From positions 1 to 37,134 of the forward strand of contig DEJO01000030.1 in NCBI GenBank assembly GCA_002353555.1: a stretch of 37,134 bases of DNA, written 5' to 3'. The translations under genes and the position numbers were made by a program. Shown piece after piece: positions 24,846 to 32,684 of this stretch (positions are counted from its first letter, which is position 1; every line of letters begins with the position of its first letter). The notes beneath the pieces are model-generated. The model was not told where the DNA came from, made no database searches, and was given only the letters and a program-made list of their open reading frames with translations. The stretch is from Prevotella sp. UBA2746 (lineage in GTDB: Bacteria > Bacteroidota > Bacteroidia > Bacteroidales > Bacteroidaceae).

Positions 24846-25871
24846 ATGGCAGCAAAGGCAGCAACATTTCAGGGCATCATGCGCGATTTGGAAGCACGGA
24901 AGTTCTTACCTATTTATATATTGATGGGTGAGGAAGCCTATTATATCGACCAGATTGCCGACTATATAGCAGAACATGTGCTGGCTCCGGAGGAACGTGA
25001 CTTCAACCAGACCGTCGTCTTTGGTGCTGACACCACCGCCGTGCAGGTGGCTGACATGGCACGTCGCTACCCGATGATGTCGGAATATCAGGTGATTATT
25101 GTCAAGGAGGCGCAGAACATACGGTCGTTGGAGGCTCTGGAGAAGTACCTGAAGGCTCCCGTGAAGTCGACCATCTTGGTCTGGTGCCATAAAAACGGCA
25201 AGATTGATGCTCGTAAGAAGGTCATCGCACTGGCTGACAGTATCGGCGTCGTCTATGAATCGAAGAAGCTCCGCGACTATGAACTGCCGAAATTCATCGA
25301 AGGATACCTGAAGGAACATGGCGTAAGCATCGACAATAAGTCTGTCCAGATGATTGCCGACCATGTGGGTTCTGATCTGCATCGCATGGTGTCGGAACTC
25401 AATAAGCTCTTCATCGGTATGCCGGAAGAGGGAGAACGAAAAGTGACACCCGACATCGTGGAGCGGAAGATAGGAGTGAGCAAGGACTTCAATACCTTTG
25501 AACTGCGGAATGCCATCATCAGCAAGCAAGTTCTGAAGGCGAACCAGATAGTAAATTATTACGACAAAAACCCTAAAGCTGGCTCTCTCTTTTCGGTACT
25601 CCCTTTGCTCTTCAACTATTTCCAGAATCTGATGATCGTACACTATGCACCCAACAAGTCAACAGAGAATGGGGTAGCAGCTGCGTTAGGGTTGAGATCA
25701 GCATGGGGTGCCAAGGATTATGTGACTGGTATGAGATATTACTCTGCCAGAAAGACGATGGACATCATTTCCAAGATGAGAGAAATAGATGCAAAAAGTA
25801 AAGGTTTGGATAACCCAAACACCCCTGCAGGAGAGCTGATGAAGGAGCTAATCTTCTTTATCTTGCATTAA
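24846..25871 (+). CDS. holA: DNA polymerase III delta subunit
   Basis: The 341 residues match the delta (HolA) clamp-loader subunit. The N-terminal AAA+-like domain has FLPIYILMGEEAYYIDQIAD, VQVADMARRYPMMSEYQVIIVKEAQ and LEALEKYLKAPVKSTILVWCHKNGKID. The middle domain has MIADHVGSDLHRMVSELNKL, and the C-terminal collar domain has FNTFELRNAIISKQ and the final LMKELIFFILH. Delta opens the sliding clamp during loading at replication forks. Length is normal for the phylum. It is transcribed from its own promoter, divergent from the HsdR-N-like gene. Confidence 0.93.
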   Translation: MAAKAATFQGIMRDLEARKFLPIYILMGEEAYYIDQIADYIAEHVLAPEERDFNQTVVFGADTTAVQVADMARRYPMMSEYQVIIVKEAQNIRSLEALEKYLKAPVKSTILVWCHKNGKIDARKKVIALADSIGVVYESKKLRDYELPKFIEGYLKEHGVSIDNKSVQMIADHVGSDLHRMVSELNKLFIGMPEEGERKVTPDIVERKIGVSKDFNTFELRNAIISKQVLKANQIVNYYDKNPKAGSLFSVLPLLFNYFQNLMIVHYAPNKSTENGVAAALGLRSAWGAKDYVTGMRYYSARKTMDIISKMREIDAKSKGLDNPNTPAGELMKELIFFILH

Positions 25872-26540
25872 AAATCCCCTCTTTTTATTCTATTTTAAGC
25901 TGTTTTTCGAGTTTTGAGAGCCTCTTTTTTGGTTTGAAATCCCGTAAAATCAGCACTTTAGCCCAAAATAACTCCTCTGAGAATGGCGTATTTTCGGGCT
26001 CTTTCCCCCTCGTACAGGAATTTTAAACTGACGGCGATTTTTGGAAAAAGAAGAACCTCCGAATTTAGAGTTCACGTTCTTTTAGTTTTTGATTTGTAAC
26101 GGTTTTGCTTTTAATTCCTAAACTATAAATCACAAACCTAAAACAAATAGTTCGCTTATCTGTTTTATTTTTGTGTATTTCGGTTTGTATCTTTATATTT
26201 ATAAATCAAAATCTTACGACCGGACAGAACTCATCTATAAATATACATAACAAATATTATGTTTGTATTATACTGAAAATCAATCTATTATATTTATTTG
26301 TTTTATCAAAACACAACATCTTCGCCTATTGTTACGCCCCAAATTGCATATACACCTCTGATAGTGGTTCAAAAATGTAAAACAACTCATAGATAGCCAG
26401 TTATTTATCTATTTCCTCTAAATAAAGGCTTTGTAAGCCTTTGTTACCCCTGTTTTACATTTGTATCTGTAAAGTAGGCTTTCGTGTCTTTTATTTTGTA
26501 AATGTAAAATTATTAAGTTTGTAAAAGTAAACTTTATAGA
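25872..26540. other. AT-rich intergenic region upstream of the XRE regulator
   Basis: I see no credible gene here; a 69-codon frame at 26171 is low in complexity and lacks a promoter. Visible structure: a hairpin GCCCAAAATA (25961-25970) with TATTTTCGGGC (25989-25999, one bulged C), possibly the holA terminator; and a perfect AAAGGCTT-TGT-AAGCCTTT hairpin at 26424-26442. The remainder is AT-rich. Confidence 0.5.
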
Positions 26541-26597
26541 TGCAAATTCTTTTCAATTTAGTTTGTAGTTTTAAATTTTTGTTTTACCTTTGTAAAA
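26453..26597 (+). promoter_or_regulatory. Promoter and operator-like dyads of the XRE regulator
   Basis: Promoter: TTTG at 26562-26565, 19 bp, TACCTTTG at 26585-26592; start near 26597. The -7 box lies inside the dyad TTTTAC-CTTT-GTAAAA (26582-26597). Related sites lie upstream: TTTTACATTTGTA (26453), ATTTTGTAAATGTAAAAT (26494-26511) and AAGTTT-GTAAAAGT-AAACTT (26515-26534). Repeated GTAAAA half sites next to an HTH gene suggest autoregulation (inference). Confidence 0.55.
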
Positions 26598-26644
26598 TCA
26601 ATGAAAATGCGGGATTTTCCCTAAATAATGGACGTGTAAGTGAT

Positions 26645-27097
26645 ATGAAAGACAGAATTAAGCAACTCATGGAGAGTCAGCACATGACTCAACAAACCTT
26701 CGCCGACTTCCTTGGGATCTCTTCGGCATCGCTCAGCAGCATCTTCAACGGGCGTACCAAGCCAACCCTGAACACTGTTGAAGCCATCCGAAACAAATTC
26801 TCAAAAATTAGCCTTGACTGGTTGATGTATGGAAACGGACCGATGTTCATGGATCAGCAGCCTTCACCTGATGGCGCATCATCTTCCTCTCCACAGGAAA
26901 GTATGAAAGGCCGTACCCCAGAATCGCCTTCTCTGTTCCCTACTTCTGCAACGTTGCAGTTTGATGGTGTAGCTCAACCCGGTAAGAAAGCCTATCATGA
27001 AGAGATGAAAACTATTGACAAACCGAAGCGACAGATAACTGAGATTCGTATATTCTTCAATGATCAGACTTGGGAAACGTTTGTGCCGAAGAAGTAG
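26645..27097 (+). CDS. XRE-family helix-turn-helix regulator
   Basis: From ATG 26645 the protein has 150 residues. Residues 1-60 form a Cro/CI-type HTH (IKQLMESQHMTQQTFADFLG, ISSASLSSIFNGRTKPT), followed by ISLDWLMYGNGPMF, a typical end of this domain in Bacteroidetes. A Ser/Pro-rich linker and a short C-terminal segment (QITEIRIFFNDQTWETFVPKK) follow, perhaps for dimerisation. The longer frame from 26540 overlaps the promoter and is rejected. No phage genes are near, so it looks like a stand-alone regulator that is probably autoregulated through the dyads upstream. Confidence 0.85.
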   Translation: MKDRIKQLMESQHMTQQTFADFLGISSASLSSIFNGRTKPTLNTVEAIRNKFSKISLDWLMYGNGPMFMDQQPSPDGASSSSPQESMKGRTPESPSLFPTSATLQFDGVAQPGKKAYHEEMKTIDKPKRQITEIRIFFNDQTWETFVPKK

Positions 27098-27137
27098 CGT
27101 TACTTGTTGATATTGACATGGAGCGTACCCCTACTGG

Positions 27138-27221
27138 AATATATAGTGTGCTCTATATATAATAATGTGGTGATGCGTTGCTATGTTTTTTCTTATAGCC
27201 GGCTGTAAAGTCGGCTTTTTT
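27138..27221 (+). terminator. Terminator of the XRE gene, with an upstream AT-rich inverted repeat
   Basis: AGCCG (27197-27201) pairs with CGGCT (27212-27216), followed by TTTTT. Upstream, ATATATAG and CTATATAT (about 27138-27160) form a perfect 8-bp inverted repeat around TGTGCT. A TATTTTTG box for pyrK starts 4 nt after the T run (27225-27232). Confidence 0.6.
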
Positions 27222-27257
27222 ATGTATTTTTGCAAGCAAAAGTATAATGAATATCAG

Positions 27258-28043
27258 ATGAAGAAGTATATTTTAGACTTGCAAGTGCGCTCTGTAGAGC
27301 ATTTGAACGACCGTTATGTACTGTTGAAGTTGACGGATGAGAAGCCTTTGCCAGAGATGCGCCCCGGACAATTTGTCGAAGTGCGTGTCGACGGCTCACC
27401 CTCAACGATGCTTCGCCGCCCTATTTCCATCAATTTCGTAGACCGCAATGCCAATGAGTTGTGGCTTTTGGTGGCAGCCGTCGGAGACGGCACGCGCCGC
27501 TTGGCACAACTTTCTGCTGGTGATACGCTGAACTGTGTCCTCCCTTTAGGCAATGGATTCACGATGCCCATGAGTTCGGATGAACGCATTCTCTTGGTTG
27601 GTGGCGGCGTCGGTGTGGCTCCGTTGCTCTATTTCGGTGCCCAGATGAAGTCGGTGGGAGCAGTACCCACGTTCCTGTTGGGTGCCCGTTCAGCCAAAGA
27701 CCTGCTGTTGTTGGAGCAGTTCCAGGCGCTCGGCAGGGTCTTCGTCACCACAGAAGACGGCTCGATGGGTGAACGCGGCTTTGTCACCGACCATTCCATC
27801 CTGCAGCAAGAGCAGTTCACCCGCATCTCTACATGCGGTCCAAAACCGATGATGATGGCCGTGGCACGCTATGCCGCTCATGCCGACATCCCCTGCGAAG
27901 CCTCATTGGAGAACCTGATGGCATGCGGCTTGGGTGCCTGCCTGTGCTGTGTGGAGAAGACCACCGACGGCAACCTGTGCGTGTGTACCGACGGTCCCGT
28001 ATTCGATACCCGGCGACTGATGTGGGGAAATGAAAACAACTAA
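27258..28043 (+). CDS. pyrK: Dihydroorotate dehydrogenase electron transfer subunit
   Basis: From ATG 27258 the protein has 261 residues: a ferredoxin-reductase beta-barrel that binds FAD (MLRRPISINFVD, the RxxS motif), an NAD domain (ILLVGGGVGVAPLLYFGAQM), and near the C-terminus four cysteines for a [2Fe-2S] cluster at about 223, 228, 231 and 243 (ACGLGACLCC, LCVC). PyrK passes electrons from the PyrD FMN to NAD+ in class 1B dihydroorotate dehydrogenase of pyrimidine synthesis. pyrD follows within about 10 bp. An upstream ATG (27183) lies before the terminator and -7 box and is rejected. Confidence 0.93.
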   Translation: MKKYILDLQVRSVEHLNDRYVLLKLTDEKPLPEMRPGQFVEVRVDGSPSTMLRRPISINFVDRNANELWLLVAAVGDGTRRLAQLSAGDTLNCVLPLGNGFTMPMSSDERILLVGGGVGVAPLLYFGAQMKSVGAVPTFLLGARSAKDLLLLEQFQALGRVFVTTEDGSMGERGFVTDHSILQQEQFTRISTCGPKPMMMAVARYAAHADIPCEASLENLMACGLGACLCCVEKTTDGNLCVCTDGPVFDTRRLMWGNENN

Positions 28044-28054
28044 ACAACGTGAAT

Positions 28055-28966
28055 ATGGCTGATTTAAGTGTAAAAATCAATAATCTGAGACTGAAGAACC
28101 CAGTGATGACGGCATCGGGTACGTTCGGTTATGGCGTAGAGTTTGCCGACTTCATACCCCTCGACCAGCTTGGAGGCATCATCGTGAAGGGCACCACCCT
28201 TCATGCCCGCGAAGGCAACGACTATCCTCGTATGGTGGAAACAGCACAGGGAATGTTGAACTGTGTGGGGCTTCAGAACAAGGGAGTAGACTATTTCTGT
28301 GAGCATATCTATCCGGAAATCAAGGATATAGACACGAATGTGCTGGTGAATGTGAGTGGTTCCTCACCTGACGACTATGCAGCATGTGCAGCCCGTGTGA
28401 ATGCCTTGGAGAAGATTCCTGCCATCGAGCTGAACATCTCCTGTCCTAACGTCAGGCAGGGAGGTATGGCTTTCGGAGTCACCTGCGAAGGAGCAGCTTC
28501 CGTTGTCCGTGCCGTCCGTGCCCGTTACGGCAAGACGTTGATTGTCAAACTGTCGCCCAATGTGACCAATATCGCCGACATAGCCCGTGCTTGTGAGGCT
28601 GAGGGAGCCGACAGCGTGTCGCTCATCAACACGCTCATGGGCATGTCTATCGACATCGAGAAACGATGTTCACGTCTGAGCATCGGCACAGGAGGCTTGA
28701 GCGGTCCTGCCGTCAAGCCCGTAGCCTTGCGTATGGTGTGGCAGGTGGCTCAGGCGGTGAAGATTCCTGTTGTGGGGTTGGGGGGTATCTGTACTGCTGA
28801 AGATGCCATCGAGTTCCTGATGGCAGGAGCCACGGCGATAGAGATTGGTACAGCCAACTTCATCGACCCGGCGGTAACGCTCAAGGTTCGTGACGGCATC
28901 AGCGACTGGCTCGACCGTCATGGTTGCAAGTCGGTTGCCGAAATCATTGGTGCCCTTCGCCAATAG
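28055..28966 (+). CDS. pyrD: Dihydroorotate dehydrogenase, class 1B catalytic subunit
   Basis: The 303 residues form an FMN TIM barrel: VMTASGTFGYGVEF near the start, GGIIVKGTTL, MLNCVGLQNKGVDYF, and ELNISCPNV with the active-site Cys that marks class 1 enzymes. The FMN phosphate site is IPVVGLGGICTAEDAIEFL and ATAIEIGTANF. It oxidises dihydroorotate to orotate and needs the adjacent PyrK. ATG 28055 is preferred; GTG 28049 would add two residues. The gene ends at a strong terminator. Confidence 0.95.
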   Translation: MADLSVKINNLRLKNPVMTASGTFGYGVEFADFIPLDQLGGIIVKGTTLHAREGNDYPRMVETAQGMLNCVGLQNKGVDYFCEHIYPEIKDIDTNVLVNVSGSSPDDYAACAARVNALEKIPAIELNISCPNVRQGGMAFGVTCEGAASVVRAVRARYGKTLIVKLSPNVTNIADIARACEAEGADSVSLINTLMGMSIDIEKRCSRLSIGTGGLSGPAVKPVALRMVWQVAQAVKIPVVGLGGICTAEDAIEFLMAGATAIEIGTANFIDPAVTLKVRDGISDWLDRHGCKSVAEIIGALRQ

Positions 28967-28990
28967 ACATTTCTTTCGGGCTGATTTCAT

Positions 28991-29025
28991 ACGGTTTCCA
29001 TGTCTTGGTACATGGAAACCGTTTT
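28991..29025 (+). terminator. Terminator of pyrK-pyrD
   Basis: ACGGTTTCCATGT (28991-29003) pairs perfectly with ACATGGAAACCGT (29010-29022) around CTTGGT, then TTTA. Confidence 0.8.
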
Positions 29026-29040
29026 ACTGATATACAAATT

Positions 29041-29066
29041 TGAGGGCTACCAATCGGTAGCCCTCA
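29041..29066. other. Perfect 11-bp hairpin between convergent pyrD and aroC
   Basis: TGAGGGCTACC (29041-29051) pairs with GGTAGCCCTCA (29056-29066) around AATC. Neither side has a good T run, so it may be an aroC 3' end signal or a stem in a small RNA. Confidence 0.5.
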
Positions 29067-29204
29067 ACCAACACAAAAACTAAACTAGACTTAACTAAAC
29101 GAAACCAGTATTTTCACAAACGCCGATTTGTCGTATGCAAAAATACTGAATATATTTGTAATTGGGATAGAAATATAGATAAAATCGAGCTTTTGACTCA
29201 TTTT

Positions 29205-30302
29205 TTAACTCTTTTTAGCCTTGCAGAGCATGTATGCATCGAGAATAGTCATGGCTGTCATTGCTTCTACGATGGGTACGGCTCGTGGCAAGACGCACGG
29301 GTCGTGGCGTCCTTTAGCCTTCAGTATCGTTTCTTCTCCGTCCACGGTTACCGTCTGTTGTTCGCGCAGCAGCGTGGCAACAGGTTTGAAGGCTACCCTG
29401 AAGACGATGTCCTGTCCGTTGCTGATGCCCCCTTGTATGCCTCCGCTGTGGTTGCTCAGGGTGGTAATCTTGCGTTTCCCGGTTTCGTCAGCCTGTTCGC
29501 TGCTGACGAAGATGTCGTTCTGTTCGCTGCCTCTTGCGGTAGCACTCCCGAAGCCGTCGCCGTATTCAAATCCCTTGGCGGCATTGATGCCGAGCATGGC
29601 AGCACCGAGCATGGCATGCAGCTTGCCGAACTCCGGCTCACCGAGTCCTGCCGGACAGCCTTTCACCACGCAGGTGATGATGCCTCCGACGGTGTCTCCT
29701 TCCGCCTTTACAGCAGCGATCAGCTCCTCCATCTCCTTGGCTTTCTGTTGGTCGGGACATCTGACGATGTTGCTTTCCGCAGCCTCCAGGTCATACTTGC
29801 TGTAGTCGCGCTCCAGGCTGATGTCCCCCACCTGCGATGTATATGCCGTGATGCTGATGCCGAGTTGTCTGAGAGCGAGTTTAGCCAACGCTCCTCCTAC
29901 CACTCTGGCAATAGTGATTCTTGCCGACGAGCGTCCGCCGCCCCGATGGTCTCTGATGCCGTATTTGCTGTAGTAGGTATAGTCGGCATGCGACGGTCTG
30001 AACACGTTGCGCATGTTCTCATAGTCGTGAGAGTGCTGGTTGGTGTTGCTGACGACAAAGCCGATAGGCGTTCCCGTTGACACGCCTTCAAAGACGCCAG
30101 AGAGCAGTTCCACCTTGTCGTCCTCCTTTCTGCCTGTCGTGATGTGGCTCTGCCCCGGTCTTCTGCGGTTCAGTTCGTGTTGGATGAAGTCCACGTCAAT
30201 GTGAATCCCCGCCGGCATCCCGTCGATGATGCCGCCGATAGCTTCCCCGTGGCTTTCGCCGAAGGTCGTCAGTGTGAATACCTTCCCGAATGTATTGCTC
30301 AT
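29205..30302 (-). CDS. aroC: Chorismate synthase
   Basis: The 365 residues show the family signatures: FTLTTFGESHGEAIGGIIDG at the N-terminus, RRRPGQSHITTGRKEDD, RPSHADYTYYSKYGIRDHRG (His/Arg residues for EPSP and flavin), GRSSARITIARVVGGALAK, and near the end GRHDPCVLPRAVPIVEAM. It converts EPSP to chorismate, the last shared step of aromatic synthesis, with reduced FMN as cofactor. The gene is downstream of slyD on the same strand with a 72-bp gap containing a hairpin. Confidence 0.96.
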   Translation of the reverse strand: MSNTFGKVFTLTTFGESHGEAIGGIIDGMPAGIHIDVDFIQHELNRRRPGQSHITTGRKEDDKVELLSGVFEGVSTGTPIGFVVSNTNQHSHDYENMRNVFRPSHADYTYYSKYGIRDHRGGGRSSARITIARVVGGALAKLALRQLGISITAYTSQVGDISLERDYSKYDLEAAESNIVRCPDQQKAKEMEELIAAVKAEGDTVGGIITCVVKGCPAGLGEPEFGKLHAMLGAAMLGINAAKGFEYGDGFGSATARGSEQNDIFVSSEQADETGKRKITTLSNHSGGIQGGISNGQDIVFRVAFKPVATLLREQQTVTVDGEETILKAKGRHDPCVLPRAVPIVEAMTAMTILDAYMLCKAKKS

Positions 30303-30337
30303 AAACGTTCGACTTTATAGCGTGAATAACCCTTCAA

Positions 30338-30361
30338 CTCTCCCTGCCATTGTAGGGAGAG
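30338..30361 (-). other. 8-bp hairpin between slyD and aroC
   Basis: CTCTCCCT (30338-30345) pairs perfectly with AGGGAGAG (30354-30361). No T run follows on the minus strand, so it looks like an intercistronic stem (RNA stability or processing), not a terminator. Confidence 0.45.
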
Positions 30362-30373
30362 AGGCTTCAGCCT

Positions 30374-30976
30374 TTAGTGACAGTGTCCGCATCCGCAGCT
30401 ACCAACATGGTCGTGGTGGTGTCCGCCGCATCCGTCGTGTCCGCCGCATCCGCCTTCACAGTCCTCGCATCCGCAGTGGTGCTGTTCTATGTGCTTGATG
30501 AAGCCTTCTACCTCTTTGTCGTTTGCCAGGCGTGCCTCGATGACCTTTCCCTTGAACGTCAGGTCCTTGCCTGCCAGCGGGTGGTTGAGGTCCATCTTCA
30601 CCTTGTCATCCATGACGTCGACCACTTTGCCTAAGAAGTGGTTGCCGTCCTCGTTCTGCAGGGGGACGATGGCACCCTTGAAGATGTTCTCGTGGTCGAA
30701 GTGGTTGTTGATGGTGAAGATGTTCTTGTCGATGTCAATGACCCGCTCAGCCACATATTCGCCGTAGGCTTGATCCTGGGGCAGGGTAAACTCGAAGTCG
30801 TCACCCGTCTGCAGCTTCTCCGTTTCCTTCTCGAAGGCATCCAGCGTCATGCCGAATCCCGTCAGATAGCTGAAGGGGCGTTCTTCCGTTGCCGTTTCAA
30901 TCACTTTGTCTTCGCCATTCTCAGTGGTGTGCAGCTCGTAGCTCACCACGATGTACTTATGTTCAATTTCGTTCAT
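30374..30976 (-). CDS. slyD: FKBP-type peptidyl-prolyl isomerase with His/Cys-rich metal-binding tail
   Basis: From ATG 30976 the protein has 200 residues. The N-terminal half-barrel (IEHKYIVVSYELHT, RPFSYLTGFGMTLDAFEKE) encloses an insert-in-flap domain (LPQDQAYGEYVAERVIDID...VVDVMDDKVKMDLNHPLAGK), the SlyD layout. The tail (HHCGCEDCEGGCGGHDGCGG followed by HHHDH and CGCGHCH) should bind Ni, Zn or similar metals. It is a folding catalyst and possibly a metal store. An ATG at 31000 would add eight residues lacking in the family. Confidence 0.92.
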   Translation of the reverse strand: MNEIEHKYIVVSYELHTTENGEDKVIETATEERPFSYLTGFGMTLDAFEKETEKLQTGDDFEFTLPQDQAYGEYVAERVIDIDKNIFTINNHFDHENIFKGAIVPLQNEDGNHFLGKVVDVMDDKVKMDLNHPLAGKDLTFKGKVIEARLANDKEVEGFIKHIEQHHCGCEDCEGGCGGHDGCGGHHHDHVGSCGCGHCH

Positions 30977-31054
30977 AATCTCTGTATCGTTTAGAAACAA
31001 ATGGTTTCATCAGGCAACCTGCAATCCGCTTGCATGATGAATTTCATTGAATTG

Positions 31055-31115
31055 GGTGCAAAGTTACGGAAAAACGAGAGCAGAACAAAATAAACTCGTT
31101 TATTTTTTATGCCGA
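31055..31115 (-). promoter_or_regulatory. slyD promoter module with hairpin over the -33 box
   Basis: Minus strand: TTTTG with its TTG at 31088-31086, 19 bp, TAACTTTG at 31066-31059; start near 31054. The TTTTG forms the edge of the hairpin AAATAAAC-GAG-TTTATTT just upstream. Confidence 0.65.
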
Positions 31116-31130
31116 GTGCATTGTAAGTTA

Positions 31131-31200
31131 TTCAAAGTTACGGAAAGTCGAGCGAAATGCAAAAGGAAAGCTCGCTTTTCTTTGCATTTCCGAGACGTAG
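31131..31200 (-). promoter_or_regulatory. Second promoter-hairpin module, tandem with the slyD promoter
   Basis: Minus strand: TTTTG with its TTG at 31162-31160, 19 bp, TAACTTTG at 31140-31133. A long hairpin (GAAATGCAAA with TTTGCATTTC, inner GAAAG with CTTTTC) spans about 31153-31191 and contains the -33 box in one arm. A 64-codon + strand frame across this element is not a gene. Confidence 0.6.
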
Positions 31201-31328
31201 TAACATCGGCGAAGCCAAAGATACTGTTTTGTTTCAGGTAAAGTATTTAAGCTTGGTGAACGGGAATTGATGTTAAAAAGTATGCATTTACACTACTTGT
31301 TTCTTAGAAAATAAGTAAATTTGCAGTC

Positions 31329-32522
31329 ATGAAACAAATGAAACAATGGATGCTGGCCACCATCCTTACATCTTGTGGCCTGATGGTGCTCAGTTCGTGT
31401 TCGAATGAAGACAACATAGATGTACCCCCAATAGATGAGGTCGAGTTACAACTTCAGCGGATGACTCTGCGAGAAAAGGTGGGACAGATGTTCTATGTGC
31501 GACCGGAATGCCTTGACACCACCATCCATTTCAACCGTTCTGGCGGCATTGACCAGAGTGTCGACGACATCACCAAAATCAAGCTGCAGGCCGTCAACGA
31601 GACGATGCGGGGCGTGAACGAGAAATATCCCGTAGGCGGCATCATACTTTATGCACACAACATAGAGGACGAGGCACAACTTGCACGATTCATCCCTGAG
31701 ATTCGGGCGCTGAAAGGCTCGCCCCTGCTGTGTATCGACGAAGAGGGCGGACGTGTGGCTCGCATAGGGCGCAATAGCAATTTCCACGTGAAGACCTATG
31801 AGTCGATGGGGGCCATCGGTGCCACGGGCGACCCGAAGAATGCCTACGAGTGCGGCAACACCATTGGCACCTATCTCCACCGCTACGGGTTCGATATTGA
31901 CTTCGCGCCCGTGGCCGACGTGAATACGAATCCTGAGAATATCGTCATCGGTGCGCGGGCATTCAGTGGTGACCCGCAGGTGGCAGCACCGATGGTGACC
32001 AACTATCTGCAGGGGCTGAAGGATGCCGGCGTAACGGGATGTCTCAAGCACTTCCCCGGCCACGGCGATACGAAGGCCGACACGCACTTCGGCTATGCCA
32101 GTTCACAGAAGACGTGGGAGGAGATGCTCTCATGCGAGATGGTGACCTTCAAGGCTGGCATCCAGTGGGGCTGCCAACTCATTATGACGGCTCACATCAG
32201 TGCGCCCAACGTGACGGGCGATGACATCCCTTCAACAATGTCATCGGTTATACTTCAGGACAAGCTGCGCCGTGAACTGGGCTATCAGAACCTCATCATC
32301 ACCGATGCGATGGAGATGGGAGCCATCACCCAGCAGTACACCAATGGCGAGGCTGCCGTGGGCTGCATCAAGGCCGGTGTCGACATCGTGCTCGGCCCGC
32401 AGCTGTTCACAGAGGCTTTCGATGCAGTGGTCAAGGCTGTAGAAGACGGCACCATCACAGAGAAGCGCATTGACGAGAGCGTGCGTCGCATTCTGAGGCT
32501 GAAGCAGAGCATCAGGAGATAG
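31329..32522 (+). CDS. Glycoside hydrolase family 3 lipoprotein (NagZ-like beta-N-acetylhexosaminidase)
   Basis: The 397 residues start with a lipoprotein signal ending LMVLSSC. The GH3 barrel follows: LREKVGQMFYV, LLCIDEEGGRVARI, DFAPVADVN, KHFPGHGDTKADTHFGY (Asp251/His253, the NagZ-type acid/base pair) and LIITDAMEMGAI, with nucleophile Asp326. It is single-domain like NagZ, lacking the second domain of large GH3 beta-glucosidases. It probably removes N-acetylglucosamine from peptidoglycan or glycan fragments in the periplasm. A TAAATTTG box (31316-31323) ends 5 nt before the ATG, so the mRNA may be almost leaderless; ATG 31338 is an alternative start. Confidence 0.9.
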   Translation: MKQMKQWMLATILTSCGLMVLSSCSNEDNIDVPPIDEVELQLQRMTLREKVGQMFYVRPECLDTTIHFNRSGGIDQSVDDITKIKLQAVNETMRGVNEKYPVGGIILYAHNIEDEAQLARFIPEIRALKGSPLLCIDEEGGRVARIGRNSNFHVKTYESMGAIGATGDPKNAYECGNTIGTYLHRYGFDIDFAPVADVNTNPENIVIGARAFSGDPQVAAPMVTNYLQGLKDAGVTGCLKHFPGHGDTKADTHFGYASSQKTWEEMLSCEMVTFKAGIQWGCQLIMTAHISAPNVTGDDIPSTMSSVILQDKLRRELGYQNLIITDAMEMGAITQQYTNGEAAVGCIKAGVDIVLGPQLFTEAFDAVVKAVEDGTITEKRIDESVRRILRLKQSIRR

Positions 32523-32530
32523 GACGGTAT

Positions 32531-32614
32531 ATGAAGCAAGGGAAGAAAGCAATAGTAGTCGGTGCCTCGTCAGGTATCGGGCTGGAGGTGGCGAAACTGC
32601 TGTTTTTCGGCTAA
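32531..32614 (+). pseudogene. N-terminal remnant of a short-chain dehydrogenase/reductase
   Basis: A 27-codon frame begins MKQGKKAIVVGASSGIGLEV, the Rossmann start of an SDR with the TGxxxGIG-type motif as GASSGIG, and then stops (LLFFG, TAA). The rest of the usual 240 or so residues is absent, so this is the stump of a deleted gene. It starts 8 bp after the GH3 stop and was once the next gene of that operon. Confidence 0.75.
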
Positions 32615-32684
32615 ATGCTTGGTAGATTCGCGAAAAATGATTTACTTTGCAGAATAGTTATTAACCATAAAGCAACCTATTAAG

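Noticed and set aside
26171..26380. 69-codon frame in the AT-rich region after holA
   Set aside because: Low-complexity translation, no promoter, no similarity to known small proteins.
31047..31241. 64-codon frame upstream of the GH3 gene
   Set aside because: It is built from the two promoter-hairpin modules and has no protein features.
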